From positions 1-43,305 of the forward strand of contig DATKZS010000181.1 of NCBI GenBank assembly GCA_035527835.1: a DNA stretch of 43,305 bases, read 5' to 3'. This DNA is from DATKZS01 sp035527835 [NCBI: bacterium] (GTDB taxonomy: Bacteria > RBG-13-61-14). Below the pieces are notes generated by a model that saw only the letters and a list, made by a program, of their open reading frames with translations, ran no database searches and had not been told where the DNA came from. The stretch's first letter is position 1. Each line of letters opens with the position of its first letter. This document shows, one piece after another, positions 1 to 8,603 of the stretch. The position numbers and the translations under genes are program-made.

Positions 1-28
1 AACACAAATCGCATGAAAGATTTTTTTC

Positions 29-200
29 AGCGCAAAGACGCAAAGAGCGCAAAGGTTTTTGTTTTATCTGTACTTTGGGAGAGGCAGCGTTTTATCAGCC
101 TCATTTCCGGAGTTATTGGAAACTAGGTTACCCTGCTTGGCTATTTGCCTCCCCCTGGAAAAAACGCGATTTTGCTTTGCGTTCTTTGCGCCTTTGCGCT
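29..200. repeat. Inverted repeat of CGCAAAGA units
   Basis: Two 27-base arms, 29-55 and 174-200, are near-perfect reverse complements. Each arm is built from three 8-9 base units of the type CGCAAAGA. The 118 bases between them are unremarkable and AT-rich. Bases 1-325 hold no gene that I can support, only this element and the short tandem tract at 259-283. The unit architecture matches the CGCCAAGA elements at 37270 and 38604. It could fold as a cruciform or RNA hairpin downstream of coaE, but no function is shown. Confidence 0.85.
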
Positions 201-258
201 TATAAAAATCTATTTGGGACAAGAGTGAGTTTTATTAAATAATTTTTTTCTCTGAGTT

Positions 259-283
259 CTCCGTGTCTCCGTGTCTCCGTGTG
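259..283. repeat. Triplicated CTCCGTGT tract
   Basis: Three copies of the unit CTCCGTGT stand in tandem just downstream of coaE. The reverse complement resembles one arm of the CACAGAGAA-type hairpin at 36745-36813, so this may be a solo arm of the same kind of element. Confidence 0.75.
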
Positions 284-325
284 AAATAAAACGCTCAATG
301 TTTGCCCTTGCGCACTTTACCTATT

Positions 326-919
326 TTAGCCGATTATCTGACGCCATACCTTTTCCACTTGTTCCTTGAGGTCTTCGAGAGTTCCGGAGTTGTCAATGAC
401 GTAGTCGGCGTACTTGACGCGCTCGGAGTCGGGCCATTGCGCCCTGATCCTTTGGAGCACCTCGTCCTGGTCGCAGCGGTCGCGGGCGCAGACGCGCTCG
501 AGCTTGACGGCCTCGTCGGCCACGACCACGATGACGGGCTTGATCCACTTGGTGGCGGGGCTTTCGAGGAGCAGGGCGGCGTCAATGACGGCGAGCGGCG
601 CGCCTTGCTCGGTGAATTGTTTGGCGAGGCGGAGCATCTCTTGTCCGATGCGGGGGTGGGTGATATCGTTCAGGCGCTTGCGTTTGTCCTGGTCGGCGAA
701 GACGATTGCGGCCAAGGCCTCTCGGTTGATGGCGCGGTCGGGGAGGAGGACGGCTTCTCCGAACTCGCGGACGATGTCGTTCCAGGCGGGCTTTTGCGGC
801 AGGACCACGTCGCGGGCGAGCTGGTCGGCGTCAATGAGGCGGGCGCCGCGGTCCACGAACATGCGGGCGACGGTGCTCTTGCCGGAGCCGATGCCGCCGG
901 TGAGGCCGACGATCTTCAC
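326..919 (-). CDS. coaE: Dephospho-CoA kinase CoaE
   Basis: Cytosolic kinase that phosphorylates the 3'-hydroxyl of dephospho-CoA with ATP, the last step of coenzyme A synthesis. The product begins VKIVGLTGGIGSGKS, a P-loop (GGIGSGKS) typical of CoaE, followed by the DAD segment (LIDADQLARDV) and the lid/CoA-binding region with HPRI and the DAALLLES stretch. At 197 residues it has the usual family length. The frame stays open to a TTG at 937, but I place the start at GTG 919 because AGGAAAGG lies 6 bases upstream and the P-loop then sits at the normal distance from the N-terminus. It follows the radical SAM gene on the same strand, separated by a large perfect hairpin (958-1038) that may uncouple the two. 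Confidence 0.95.
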   Translation of the reverse strand: MKIVGLTGGIGSGKSTVARMFVDRGARLIDADQLARDVVLPQKPAWNDIVREFGEAVLLPDRAINREALAAIVFADQDKRKRLNDITHPRIGQEMLRLAKQFTEQGAPLAVIDAALLLESPATKWIKPVIVVVADEAVKLERVCARDRCDQDEVLQRIRAQWPDSERVKYADYVIDNSGTLEDLKEQVEKVWRQIIG

Positions 920-957
920 GGTGTTCCTTTCCTGCAAGGCTTAACGCCAGGAACAAG

Positions 958-1038
958 GGGCTTGAGGCTTGGGGCTTGAGGCTTGAGGAACAGCCGATGC
1001 GTACCCGCCTCAAGCCTCAAGCCCCAAGCCTCAAGCCT
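958..1038. repeat. Perfect 30-bp inverted repeat of GGCTTGAG/GGCTTGGG units
   Basis: Arms 959-988 and 1008-1037 are exact reverse complements over 30 bases with a 19-base loop. They consist of GGCTTGAG and GGCTTGGG units. The hairpin lies immediately after the stop codon of the radical SAM gene and before coaE, both read on the minus strand, so it would form in the transcript between them. No T-run follows, so it is not a classic intrinsic terminator. Single-arm relatives occur at 13634, 21891 and 24593. Confidence 0.9.
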
Positions 1039-1046
1039 CCGTCGCT

Positions 1047-2432
1047 TCATTGGTTGACCTCGTCCTGGAAGAGGAGGCGGAGCACGAGGAATGCGTTGAT
1101 GGCGGTGCGCGCATTCTTGGGCACGGCCTTGATGAGGCGGGCCATGCGGCGGCGTTGGAGGTAGAAGCGGCGGTAGGCGTACTTGTTGGCGGCGTGCAGC
1201 TCGCTATCGGTGGCGGCGGAGACGTTCACGGACATGGTGGAGTAGTCGCGGAAGTTGACGTTGGTGAAGTCTCGTCCGGCGATCCTTGCGGCCTCGGTGC
1301 CGGGGAAGGGGTTCAAGTAGAAGAAGCTGGCGACGTGAAGGTCGGAGTCGGCGGCCCAGTCGCCGGTGAGCTTCATCTCGTCGTAGGTTTCGGTGGGCAA
1401 CCCCTGGATGAAGTATCCGGTGGCGAACATTCCGTGGCGGGCGACCTGCTCGATTGACCACTTGACCTTGTCGAGGTCAATGTTCTTGTGGATGAGCTCC
1501 TGGATCCTGGGGCTTGCGGACTCGACGGCGAAGGCGATGCGGTAGAAGCCGGCGGCTTTGAGGAGCTCGAGGAACTCGGGGTCGGTGCGGTCTCCGCGGA
1601 TTCCGTTGGGGAGCATGACGCTAAGCTTCAATCCGTTTTGGATGATGCCGTCGCAGATTTGCTTGGCGCGCTTCAGGGACTGGTTGAAGGAGTCGTCCAC
1701 GATGTCGAGCTCGCGCATCCGGTAGCGGTCGTGGAGCATGCGGATCTCGGCGAGGACGGACTCGGGGGAGCGGGGGCGGAAGGTTTTGCCGAAGACGTTG
1801 TGGCAGAAGATGCAGTTGTAGGGGCATCCGCGGGAGGTGAAGATATTGAGGGAGCGGTGGTCCTTCTTGATGATGTTCTGGGAGCGTCCGAAGCGCTTGT
1901 AGTAGCTCACGGGATCGAGCAGGTCCCAGGCGGCCTCGAGGCCGTCGAGGTCGGTGATGAGGTCGCGGGGTCCGGTGGTCACGGTTTCGCCGTTTGAGCG
2001 GAAGATGATGCCCTTGACGGCTTCGAGGCCGGCGCCGGCTTCGAGGGCTTGCATCAGCTCGACCACGGTGGCCTCTCCCTCTCCGAGCACGACCACGTCG
2101 CAGCTCGGGTCCTTGAGGATGGCCTCGCGGTTGGCGGAGGCATAGGGTCCGCCGATGATGACGGGGGCGCGGGGGGCCTCGGCCTTTACGGCGGCGGCCA
2201 GCTCGTGGGTCTCGGGCTGCTCGAAGTTGATGGCGGAGATGCCGACCACGTCGGGCGCGAACTCGCGCACGCGCCGGCGGACGCGGGCCAGGGGCCAGCG
2301 GCGGTTGCGGGCGTCCAGGATCTCGATCTCGTCGTTGCGCTGTTGGCGCAGCGCCCCCGCGATGTATCCCAGGCCGAGCGGCACCGGGGTCGGGATCATG
2401 ATCGAGTTGGGCCGTAATAACAGGACTTTCAT
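1047..2432 (-). CDS. B12-binding-type radical SAM protein
   Basis: A 461-residue radical SAM enzyme of the B12-binding class (BchE/MiaB-like superfamily architecture). The N-terminal 130 residues have the Rossmann-like pattern of the cobalamin-binding domain (VLLLRPNS, PLGLGYIAGAL, VVGISAINFEQPE, APVIIGGPYAS, VVLGEGEATVVEL). The DxHxxG cobalamin ligand motif is not evident, so B12 binding is uncertain. The radical SAM motif is CPYNCIFC, three cysteines binding a 4Fe-4S cluster, followed by the usual DDSFN, AVESAS and QGLPTET segments. No neighbour reveals the substrate; such proteins often act on lipids, hopanoids or cofactors. The start is ATG 2432. Confidence 0.9.
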   Translation of the reverse strand: MKVLLLRPNSIMIPTPVPLGLGYIAGALRQQRNDEIEILDARNRRWPLARVRRRVREFAPDVVGISAINFEQPETHELAAAVKAEAPRAPVIIGGPYASANREAILKDPSCDVVVLGEGEATVVELMQALEAGAGLEAVKGIIFRSNGETVTTGPRDLITDLDGLEAAWDLLDPVSYYKRFGRSQNIIKKDHRSLNIFTSRGCPYNCIFCHNVFGKTFRPRSPESVLAEIRMLHDRYRMRELDIVDDSFNQSLKRAKQICDGIIQNGLKLSVMLPNGIRGDRTDPEFLELLKAAGFYRIAFAVESASPRIQELIHKNIDLDKVKWSIEQVARHGMFATGYFIQGLPTETYDEMKLTGDWAADSDLHVASFFYLNPFPGTEAARIAGRDFTNVNFRDYSTMSVNVSAATDSELHAANKYAYRRFYLQRRRMARLIKAVPKNARTAINAFLVLRLLFQDEVNQ

Positions 2433-2466
2433 GGCTTACCGATGGAAGCTGCGTTCCTGGAATTAA

Positions 2467-2494
2467 AATATACCATAAGAAGCGGGGATGCTAA
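2467..2494 (-). promoter_or_regulatory. Possible sigma70-type promoter for the radical SAM gene
   Basis: Read on the minus strand, TTAGCA (2494-2489) and TATATT (2472-2467) are separated by 16 bases, which predicts a leader of about 28 bases before ATG 2432. The divergent gap 2433-2713 otherwise shows nothing recognisable. Consensus match only. Confidence 0.4.
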
Positions 2495-2713
2495 TTCTCG
2501 TTTCATCTTTCGGAGGCCGGAGCACTTCCCGGATTTGGTTTTCATTTCCGGCAAAACCGGCGCGGCGAGGAAGGGGCGGGCCATTGCGATCAATGGCGCG
2601 AGTCCGGTTGCGGGCGGCTTTCACGCCGGGCCGCGAATTTGGCGCGGGTATTGCTTTACTTATTGACGTGTCTGATCCGCGGCCTTTGGCGGGTCGGCGA
2701 GTGGAGGCGCGGC

Positions 2714-4834
2714 ATGAAGGGATCGGGCGGTTTGTTTTCCGCGAAACTGGGAGACCTGTTCAAGGGCGAGGCCAAGCGGGAGGCCGGGGGCGTCAAGGTA
2801 TCGTTTCCCGATCCGAACCTGGAGTCGGCCATCCGCGGGGCCATCGGGAAGCCGGCCGGGGACATTTTGAGCGCGGACCTGGCGGGCTTGCGTTCACTTA
2901 CGGCGCGGCGGAGGGGCATCTCGGACCTGAGGGGGCTCGAGCACTGCAGGTCGCTCGGCCAGTTATACCTTCGTGAAAACGCGATCACGGACGTAAGGCC
3001 TCTGGCGGGCCTTTCGCGTCTGACCCGGCTCGACCTGCTCGGCAACCAGGTCCGCAACCCGGCGCCGCTCGCCGGCCTCAAGAACCTGGTCATGCTGTAC
3101 CTGGACGCCAACGACATTGAGGACATCTCGGAGCTGGCCGGTCTCACCAACCTTGCCGAGCTGCGCCTTCCCGACAACCACATCCTGGACATCACGCCGC
3201 TCGCCGGCCTCGCCGGGCTCGCCAAGCTCTCGCTCGGCCACAACGAGATCACGGAGCTTGCGCCGGTGGCGGGTCTTGAGAACCTCATCTGGCTCAACCT
3301 CAAGGACAACCGCATTTCCGACATATCTTCGCTTTCCGGACTGAGGAAGCTCACGCGCCTGGAGCTCAGCAACAACAACATCTCGGGCCTGGGTCCGCTC
3401 GCCGGGCTTTCCGAGCTTAACACCTTGTCGCTCGCGCGGAACCAGGTCACACAGATCAGCGCCCTCAAGGGGCTCACCAAGCTCACCGAGCTCTCGCTCG
3501 GCTCGAACCGGATCGTTGACCTCACTCCTCTCGCCCGGATCGTGAGCCTGTCCAAGCTCATGCTGGATTCCAACAACATCTCGGACATCAAGGCCCTGGT
3601 CGAGAACGTTGACGCGGGCGGCCTGCAAGGCGGCGGCTACGTCGTGCTCGACGATAACCCGCTGTCGGAGGAAGCGGTGCGCCTGCACATCCCGTACCTG
3701 CAGAGCAAGGGCGTCAAGCGCGTCTCGGTGATCATCGCGAAGGCCGAAGAGGACGAGGAAGCGCAGATACTTTTCCGCGACCCGCGGTTGGAGGGTGTGG
3801 TCCGGGAGGCCCTGGGCCGGAAAACGGGCGAGCTGGCCGGGTCCGACCTTGCCAAGCTCGACGCCCTCGACGCGGCCGGGCGCGGGATCAAGGACCTGTC
3901 CGGGATCGGGCATTGCCCGAACCTTGGCCGGCTCATCCTCGACGCCAACAAGTTCACGGATCCGGGCCCGCTCCGGGGACTCACCGGCCTCGCCTCCCTG
4001 TCGTTGAACGACAACAACCTCTCGTCCGGCATCGGCCCGCTCGCGGAGCTCAAGGGACTGGCCGAGCTTTCCCTCCAGCGCTCAGGCCTTTCCGACGTGT
4101 CATCGCTGGCCGGGCTCACCAACCTCACTTCGCTCAAGCTCGGGCAAAACGAGATTTCCGACCTGGACCCCCTGGCGGGAATGGAAAACCTGCGCGAGCT
4201 GGACCTCGCCGGGAACCGGATCACGGACGTTGGCCTCCTGGAGAGACTAACCAGGCTCGAGAGGCTCATCCTCCGGACCAACAACGTGGCCGGGATCAAT
4301 CCCCTGGCCGGTCTCACCGGCCTTTCAGCGCTCGACCTCGCGGAGAACGAGGTCTGCGATTTGACGCCTCTGGCCGGACTGCTCAACACGGAGGAGCTCG
4401 ATCTGGACTACAACGGCATCGAGGACATCGCTGTGCTCGCGGTCCTCGGCCGGCTTCGCCGGTTATCCTTCTACGCGAACCGGGTCCGGGACCTCATCCC
4501 CCTGGCCGGGCTTTCGGCCCTGACCGAGCTCTCGGCCGGCGTGAACAACCTCTTTGACATCTCCCCTCTGGCCGGGCTCAAGGGCCTCGTGAAGCTTAGC
4601 CTCGGCGGCAATAAGATCATTGACCTCTCCCCCCTCGCCGGCCTCACCGGCCTCACCCATCTCGCCCTCGGCGGGAACAAGATCTCGGACCTGACCCCGC
4701 TCCTTGAAAACTGCGACGCGGGCGGCCTGGGCCCGGGCGACTCCATCGTCCTCTTTAACAACCCGCTCTCCGAGCAGGCCGTCAAGGAGCAGATACCCTA
4801 TCTGAAGTCAAAGGGAGTGAGCGTGGCGAGCTGA
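2714..4834 (+). CDS. Leucine-rich-repeat protein with tandem duplicated LRR domain
   Basis: A 706-residue protein made almost entirely of about two dozen 22-residue leucine-rich repeats of the internalin/SDS22 type (pattern LxxLxLxxNxIxDIxPLAGL). The whole domain is present twice. Each half opens with a related cap (FPDPNLESAIRGAIG and FRDPRLEGVVREALG) and closes with a related tail (DAGGL, then NPLSE, IPYL and SKGV). The halves are joined by an acidic linker, KAEEDEEAQ. LRR proteins of this kind mediate protein binding; the partner is unknown. I chose ATG 2714, which has GGAGG six bases upstream. An in-frame TTG at 2639 would add the hydrophobic stretch LLYLLTCLI, a possible membrane or secretion signal, so location is uncertain. 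No LPXTG or other anchor is seen. Confidence 0.88.
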   Translation: MKGSGGLFSAKLGDLFKGEAKREAGGVKVSFPDPNLESAIRGAIGKPAGDILSADLAGLRSLTARRRGISDLRGLEHCRSLGQLYLRENAITDVRPLAGLSRLTRLDLLGNQVRNPAPLAGLKNLVMLYLDANDIEDISELAGLTNLAELRLPDNHILDITPLAGLAGLAKLSLGHNEITELAPVAGLENLIWLNLKDNRISDISSLSGLRKLTRLELSNNNISGLGPLAGLSELNTLSLARNQVTQISALKGLTKLTELSLGSNRIVDLTPLARIVSLSKLMLDSNNISDIKALVENVDAGGLQGGGYVVLDDNPLSEEAVRLHIPYLQSKGVKRVSVIIAKAEEDEEAQILFRDPRLEGVVREALGRKTGELAGSDLAKLDALDAAGRGIKDLSGIGHCPNLGRLILDANKFTDPGPLRGLTGLASLSLNDNNLSSGIGPLAELKGLAELSLQRSGLSDVSSLAGLTNLTSLKLGQNEISDLDPLAGMENLRELDLAGNRITDVGLLERLTRLERLILRTNNVAGINPLAGLTGLSALDLAENEVCDLTPLAGLLNTEELDLDYNGIEDIAVLAVLGRLRRLSFYANRVRDLIPLAGLSALTELSAGVNNLFDISPLAGLKGLVKLSLGGNKIIDLSPLAGLTGLTHLALGGNKISDLTPLLENCDAGGLGPGDSIVLFNNPLSEQAVKEQIPYLKSKGVSVAS

Positions 4835-4843
4835 GCAAGGCCG

Positions 4844-7489
4844 TCATCCACCGGTCCTGGGCCTGGCCAGGACCAGGAGCGCGCCTGCGAGGAACAGGAG
4901 CGCGGTGGCCAGGGAGGCCCAGATACCGATCTTGAACTCGGCGGGCAGGAATTTGAGCACGATGCGGTGGGGTCCGGGCTGGGTGAGCGGGACGGCCTGG
5001 TAGGCGTAGTTGGCGCGGATGATGGGGACGGGGCGTCCGTCCACCTCGGCGCGCCATCCCGGGTAATAGCTCTCGGCGATGGAGAGGAAGGCGGGGACCG
5101 GGGGCGCGGTTTCCAGCACGACCTGGCCGGGGCCGTAGAGCACGGTCTTGACGTCGCCGGGGCGGCGCCGGCGGGGGGCTTGGCCGGCCATGCCGGGCGG
5201 CGTGGAGCGCGGGCCGAGCAGGAGGCGGCTCCCGGGATCGAAGCGGGCGGGATCGAGGATGATCTTTTTGGCCTCGTCGTCGGGGGCGACGGTCACGGCG
5301 GTGTAGATCCCGTAGCGGCCCTGGCTGTCCAGGTTCTCGTACAGTTGATACTTTTCGTCTTGCTCGATCATCCGGAGGCGGCGCATCGCGCCGATGACGC
5401 GGGGCGCGGAGATGATGGCCGGGCCCGGGCATTGCGGGGAGACCGTGATGGCGATCAGGTTGTCGCCGGGCCGGGCCGGGGGCAGGGCCAGGACTTCAGC
5501 GCCGCTTAGGCCGGGCGCGGGCGCGGCGTCTTTCCAGGCGGCGGTCCCGGCGGGGGGCGATCCGGCGCTGATGGTTATGCAGTTCCTTGCTTCGCGGGGC
5601 GCTATGTGCATGGCCAGCTCATCGCCTTGCAAGAGCCCGGTGTCCAGGGTGACGGCCCATTCGGAGCCGGGTTCGAGGCGATAGGCTTGGCCGGCGGAGG
5701 GAGGCCGGGGGGCGAGGTAATTTCCCCGCAACGTGTAGGCGGACTTGAGCAGGGGCGAATCCACGATCAGGGGCTCGGAATTCCACAAGGACACGCCGTA
5801 GGAAACGACGTAATGCACGGCCATGTAATCCAGCCAGGGCGTGGTCCGTTCGCGGATGAATTCGGGGTCGAAGAAGCCGGTGGTCTTTTCCAGGGCCACG
5901 TGGAGCAGCTCGGTGTGGCGGGCCAGGCCGTTTCTGATGAAGCCGCAAACAAATCCGGGGCCCCGGTCCAGCCGGAACATGCGCCACAGGTCCGGGCTGC
6001 TGACGGCATAAGAGGCGAGGTGGATCCGTCCGGTGTCGTGGTCCTGGTCAAGGAGCGGGTGGTCCACCGGCCGCCGCAGAACGGCGGGGTCGGTTTGCGG
6101 GACGCCCAGGTAGGCGATGGCGCCCAGGTCGAGGAACAGGAACGCTGCGAGGATGGCGGGCCGCACGGCCAGACTCCGGCCGGCGCGGGAGTTGCGGATG
6201 AGGAAGATGGCCGCGGCGGCCAGGGCCACGAGGAAGGCGAGGCGCATGAGGCTGATGGATGACGGCGTTGCGGCGGCGAGAACATCGAGGAACAGCAGGG
6301 CGCCTTGCAGAAGTATCAAGAGCGCCGCGAGGGCCGCGAGCATCCTTTGTAAAGTGGGGTCGAGGCCGGAGGCCATGCGGTCAAATCCCTTCGCGGCCAC
6401 GGCCAGGACCAGGAAAAAGACCGGGAGCATGCACCTGAAGCGCATGTCCAGCGCGGAAAGGCGGAGCACGGGCAGGGCGTTGAAGAGGTATCCCAGGGGC
6501 CAGAGATTAATGGTATACAGGGTGGCCGCGGCCAGGACGGCGAGCGTGACCATCAGCGCCCTCCTCTGCTCGCGGACGCGGACCGCGGCCAGAAAGCCCG
6601 CGGCGATCAGGGCCCCGGTGTAGAGCAGGTGCGGCGGCAGCCGGCGGCCCGGGAGGGAGTAAACCGACCAAGGCACTAACCCAAAAAGAGCTCCATTCCA
6701 CTGGGTGAGCGCCGGGTTGAAATTGGCGCCTTCGCGGAAGGAATGGTGGAGGTAGTTGAGGGTGAGCAAGAGCGGCGCGGAGCAGGCCATGAGGCCGAGT
6801 ACCAGGGCGCCCAGCACGAGCGCGGAGCGTTTCAGCGGGGCCCGCTCGATCAGGATGATGATCGCGGCGAGGACGATCCATGAATAGAGCAGGATTTCGA
6901 GGTCTCCGGCCAGGCAGGCCATTGCCGAGACCAGGGCCAGGGCGGCGAAATCTTGGGCCCTCGCCCGGCGCGCGAGCCGGAGGCCGAGCCAGAACAGGCC
7001 GGGGACCCAGGTGGTCCCGGTGAAGATTTCGAGGTACTGGACCGACTGCCCGGAGATTCCGGACAGCGCGAACATGGCGGCGCCGAGCCAGGAAGCGGAG
7101 CGCGAACACGGCCACTCGCGCAGGAGGGCATAGGCGAAGAGGGTGCGGCAGGCCATATGGAGGATGACGAAGAGCGGGAAAGCGGCCATGAATTTAAACA
7201 TCATGAACAAGATGAGAGGCGGATAAAATACCGCGGCGTGCGGAAAGGCGGCCAGCGGAAAGCCGCCGAGCAGGTTGTGCGACCACAGCGGCGGCTGGCC
7301 GGACTTCCAGGCGGCGGAGGCGAAAACGAGGTAGGGATGCCACTGGCTGTAGAATTCGTCGGGCGTGGGATAGGAGATGAAGCCCAGCCGGCCCCGGAGG
7401 AAGGGGATGAAGAGCGGGACGATCAGGAGGAGGAGGGTGAGCGGATAGAGCGCCGGGCGGGAGAAAACATCATTTTCATGGGGCTTCAT
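4844..7489 (-). CDS. YfhO-family multi-spanning membrane protein
   Basis: An 881-residue integral membrane protein of the YfhO family. In Firmicutes YfhO is tied to glycosylation of lipoteichoic acid; elsewhere the family is thought to contain GT-C-like glycosyltransferases using polyprenyl-phosphate sugars. The N-terminal two thirds hold about a dozen hydrophobic segments, starting LYPLTLLLLIVPLFIPFL, with the early loop SYPTPDEFYSQWHPY carrying acidic residues and the PLWSHNLLGGFPL motif common in this family. The C-terminal soluble part ends with the characteristic SIAESYYPGWRAEVDG segment before a last membrane helix. It lies 55 bases after the HgcAB-like gene but has its own strong promoter in that gap. 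It converges on the LRR gene with only 9 bases between the stops. A role in surface glycan or glycolipid assembly is inferred. Confidence 0.85.
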   Translation of the reverse strand: MKPHENDVFSRPALYPLTLLLLIVPLFIPFLRGRLGFISYPTPDEFYSQWHPYLVFASAAWKSGQPPLWSHNLLGGFPLAAFPHAAVFYPPLILFMMFKFMAAFPLFVILHMACRTLFAYALLREWPCSRSASWLGAAMFALSGISGQSVQYLEIFTGTTWVPGLFWLGLRLARRARAQDFAALALVSAMACLAGDLEILLYSWIVLAAIIILIERAPLKRSALVLGALVLGLMACSAPLLLTLNYLHHSFREGANFNPALTQWNGALFGLVPWSVYSLPGRRLPPHLLYTGALIAAGFLAAVRVREQRRALMVTLAVLAAATLYTINLWPLGYLFNALPVLRLSALDMRFRCMLPVFFLVLAVAAKGFDRMASGLDPTLQRMLAALAALLILLQGALLFLDVLAAATPSSISLMRLAFLVALAAAAIFLIRNSRAGRSLAVRPAILAAFLFLDLGAIAYLGVPQTDPAVLRRPVDHPLLDQDHDTGRIHLASYAVSSPDLWRMFRLDRGPGFVCGFIRNGLARHTELLHVALEKTTGFFDPEFIRERTTPWLDYMAVHYVVSYGVSLWNSEPLIVDSPLLKSAYTLRGNYLAPRPPSAGQAYRLEPGSEWAVTLDTGLLQGDELAMHIAPREARNCITISAGSPPAGTAAWKDAAPAPGLSGAEVLALPPARPGDNLIAITVSPQCPGPAIISAPRVIGAMRRLRMIEQDEKYQLYENLDSQGRYGIYTAVTVAPDDEAKKIILDPARFDPGSRLLLGPRSTPPGMAGQAPRRRRPGDVKTVLYGPGQVVLETAPPVPAFLSIAESYYPGWRAEVDGRPVPIIRANYAYQAVPLTQPGPHRIVLKFLPAEFKIGIWASLATALLFLAGALLVLARPRTGG

Positions 7490-7503
7490 CTGCTACCAGA
7501 AAG

Positions 7504-7532
7504 ATTTTATTGATTGGCCCGGCCCATGTCAA
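7504..7532 (-). promoter_or_regulatory. Strong sigma70-type promoter for the YfhO gene
   Basis: On the minus strand TTGACA (7532-7527), a 17-base spacer and TAAAAT (7509-7504) form a near-consensus promoter. The -10 box ends 14 bases before ATG 7489, so the predicted leader is only about 8 bases and has no clear Shine-Dalgarno sequence. Confidence 0.65.
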
Positions 7533-7544
7533 AAACCCGCGGGA

Positions 7545-8603
7545 TTATTCAGGGGCCAGGGAGAGGGCTTTTTTCGGGCACTGCTTTACGCAGGCGGTGC
7601 AGGCGAAGCATGCTTCCTGGTCGCGGAAGGTGACCTTGTGGTCCGGGTCGCGCTCTCCATAGACCCCGACCGGGCAGAGCTCGAAGCAGATCATGCATCC
7701 GTCGCACTTATCGCGGTCAATCGCGATCTCGCCGTGTTCCTTTTCGCTGAAGAGGCTGCCCAGGCTTTTGATGCCGAGCTTGAGCATGAGCTGCTCGGGG
7801 TCTGACTTGCGGGCGGAGGCGATGCCGGCGAGGTCGAAGCCGACGGCGAAAAAGATGGCGAAGGTTGCGATGAACCATCCCCAGTGGATCAGGGGATCGC
7901 CCAGGCGGAGCCAGTCAAGGCCGGCCCATGCGAGCACCACTACGGCGGCGGAGATTGCGGCCTGGGTCCATCCGCTTTTGCCGGGGATCCGGTTGATGAA
8001 GAGGTAGAGCACTGCGACGGCGGCCCAGAAGATGATGGTGGCGCCGATGAGGTGGTGGCGGGCGAAGACGGCGAGGATGAGGGCCATTCCGAGCCAGGTG
8101 GGGAAGTTCATGGGCACGAACATGTCGAGGCGGTGCTTGAGGTCGAAGCGGAAGCGGCGCATGGGCTCGGTCTTTTGCCTGCCGGCGTCGAGGTAAGCGG
8201 GGACGGCGGCGGCATACACGGGCCCGAAGCGGGCGCGGAAGCCGGTTTCGTTCTTGATGGCCTTGCGGTCGAGTCCGGGCGCGGCGAGCGCGGGCAGGAT
8301 GACCTCTCGCGCCTTCACCTTCTCGGCCAGGCGCGAGACCTTGATGGCGTCTATGACGCGTTCGGCGGTGAAGATGCCGCCGGCGGCGGCGCACCAGACG
8401 TTGATGCCGCCGGAGTTGGCCACCAGCAGCCACGCATCGCGGCCTTGGAGCGCGGCCCGCACGCGCTTCACGGTGAGCGAGAAGTTAGCGGTCACCAGGA
8501 CGGGCGAGTTCTCGCCGGGGCTGCCGACCGGGAAAAGCCCGGTGGGCGCCGCGTGCGGGAGCCAGCGGAAGAACCAGGCGACCAGCCAGCCCATGACGCC
8601 CAT
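7545..8603 (-). CDS. HgcAB-like fusion protein (corrinoid domain, membrane domain, 2x[4Fe-4S] ferredoxin)
   Basis: A 352-residue protein joining an HgcA-like part to an HgcB-like ferredoxin. Residues 35-165 match the HgcA corrinoid-binding domain, including the cap-helix motif NVWCA (68-72), whose Cys71 corresponds to the cysteine that ligates cobalt in HgcA, and the following VILPALAAPG and GFRARFGPV segments. Residues 168-262 are hydrophobic, about four membrane helices. Residues 295-345 carry CDGCMICFELCP and CFACTACVKQCP, two 4Fe-4S sites. True HgcA reads NVWCAAGKG at the cap helix; here it is NVWCAAAGG. The C-terminal cysteine pair of HgcB is absent (end is SLAPE). I therefore expect a corrinoid methyl or electron transfer role other than mercury methylation. 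The start ATG 8603 overlaps the methyltransferase stop by one base (TGATG) and has GAGGAG upstream. An upstream open extension exists but overlaps the preceding gene. Confidence 0.88.
   Translation of the reverse strand: MGVMGWLVAWFFRWLPHAAPTGLFPVGSPGENSPVLVTANFSLTVKRVRAALQGRDAWLLVANSGGINVWCAAAGGIFTAERVIDAIKVSRLAEKVKAREVILPALAAPGLDRKAIKNETGFRARFGPVYAAAVPAYLDAGRQKTEPMRRFRFDLKHRLDMFVPMNFPTWLGMALILAVFARHHLIGATIIFWAAVAVLYLFINRIPGKSGWTQAAISAAVVVLAWAGLDWLRLGDPLIHWGWFIATFAIFFAVGFDLAGIASARKSDPEQLMLKLGIKSLGSLFSEKEHGEIAIDRDKCDGCMICFELCPVGVYGERDPDHKVTFRDQEACFACTACVKQCPKKALSLAPE

Noticed and set aside
958-1038. Intrinsic terminator after the radical SAM gene
   Set aside because: The hairpin is very strong but no T-run follows on the transcribed strand, so I list it as a repeat only.
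7545-8603. Mercury methylation gene pair hgcAB
   Set aside because: The HgcB C-terminal cysteine pair is missing and the cap-helix GK is changed, so I call it HgcAB-like, not a mercury methylator.
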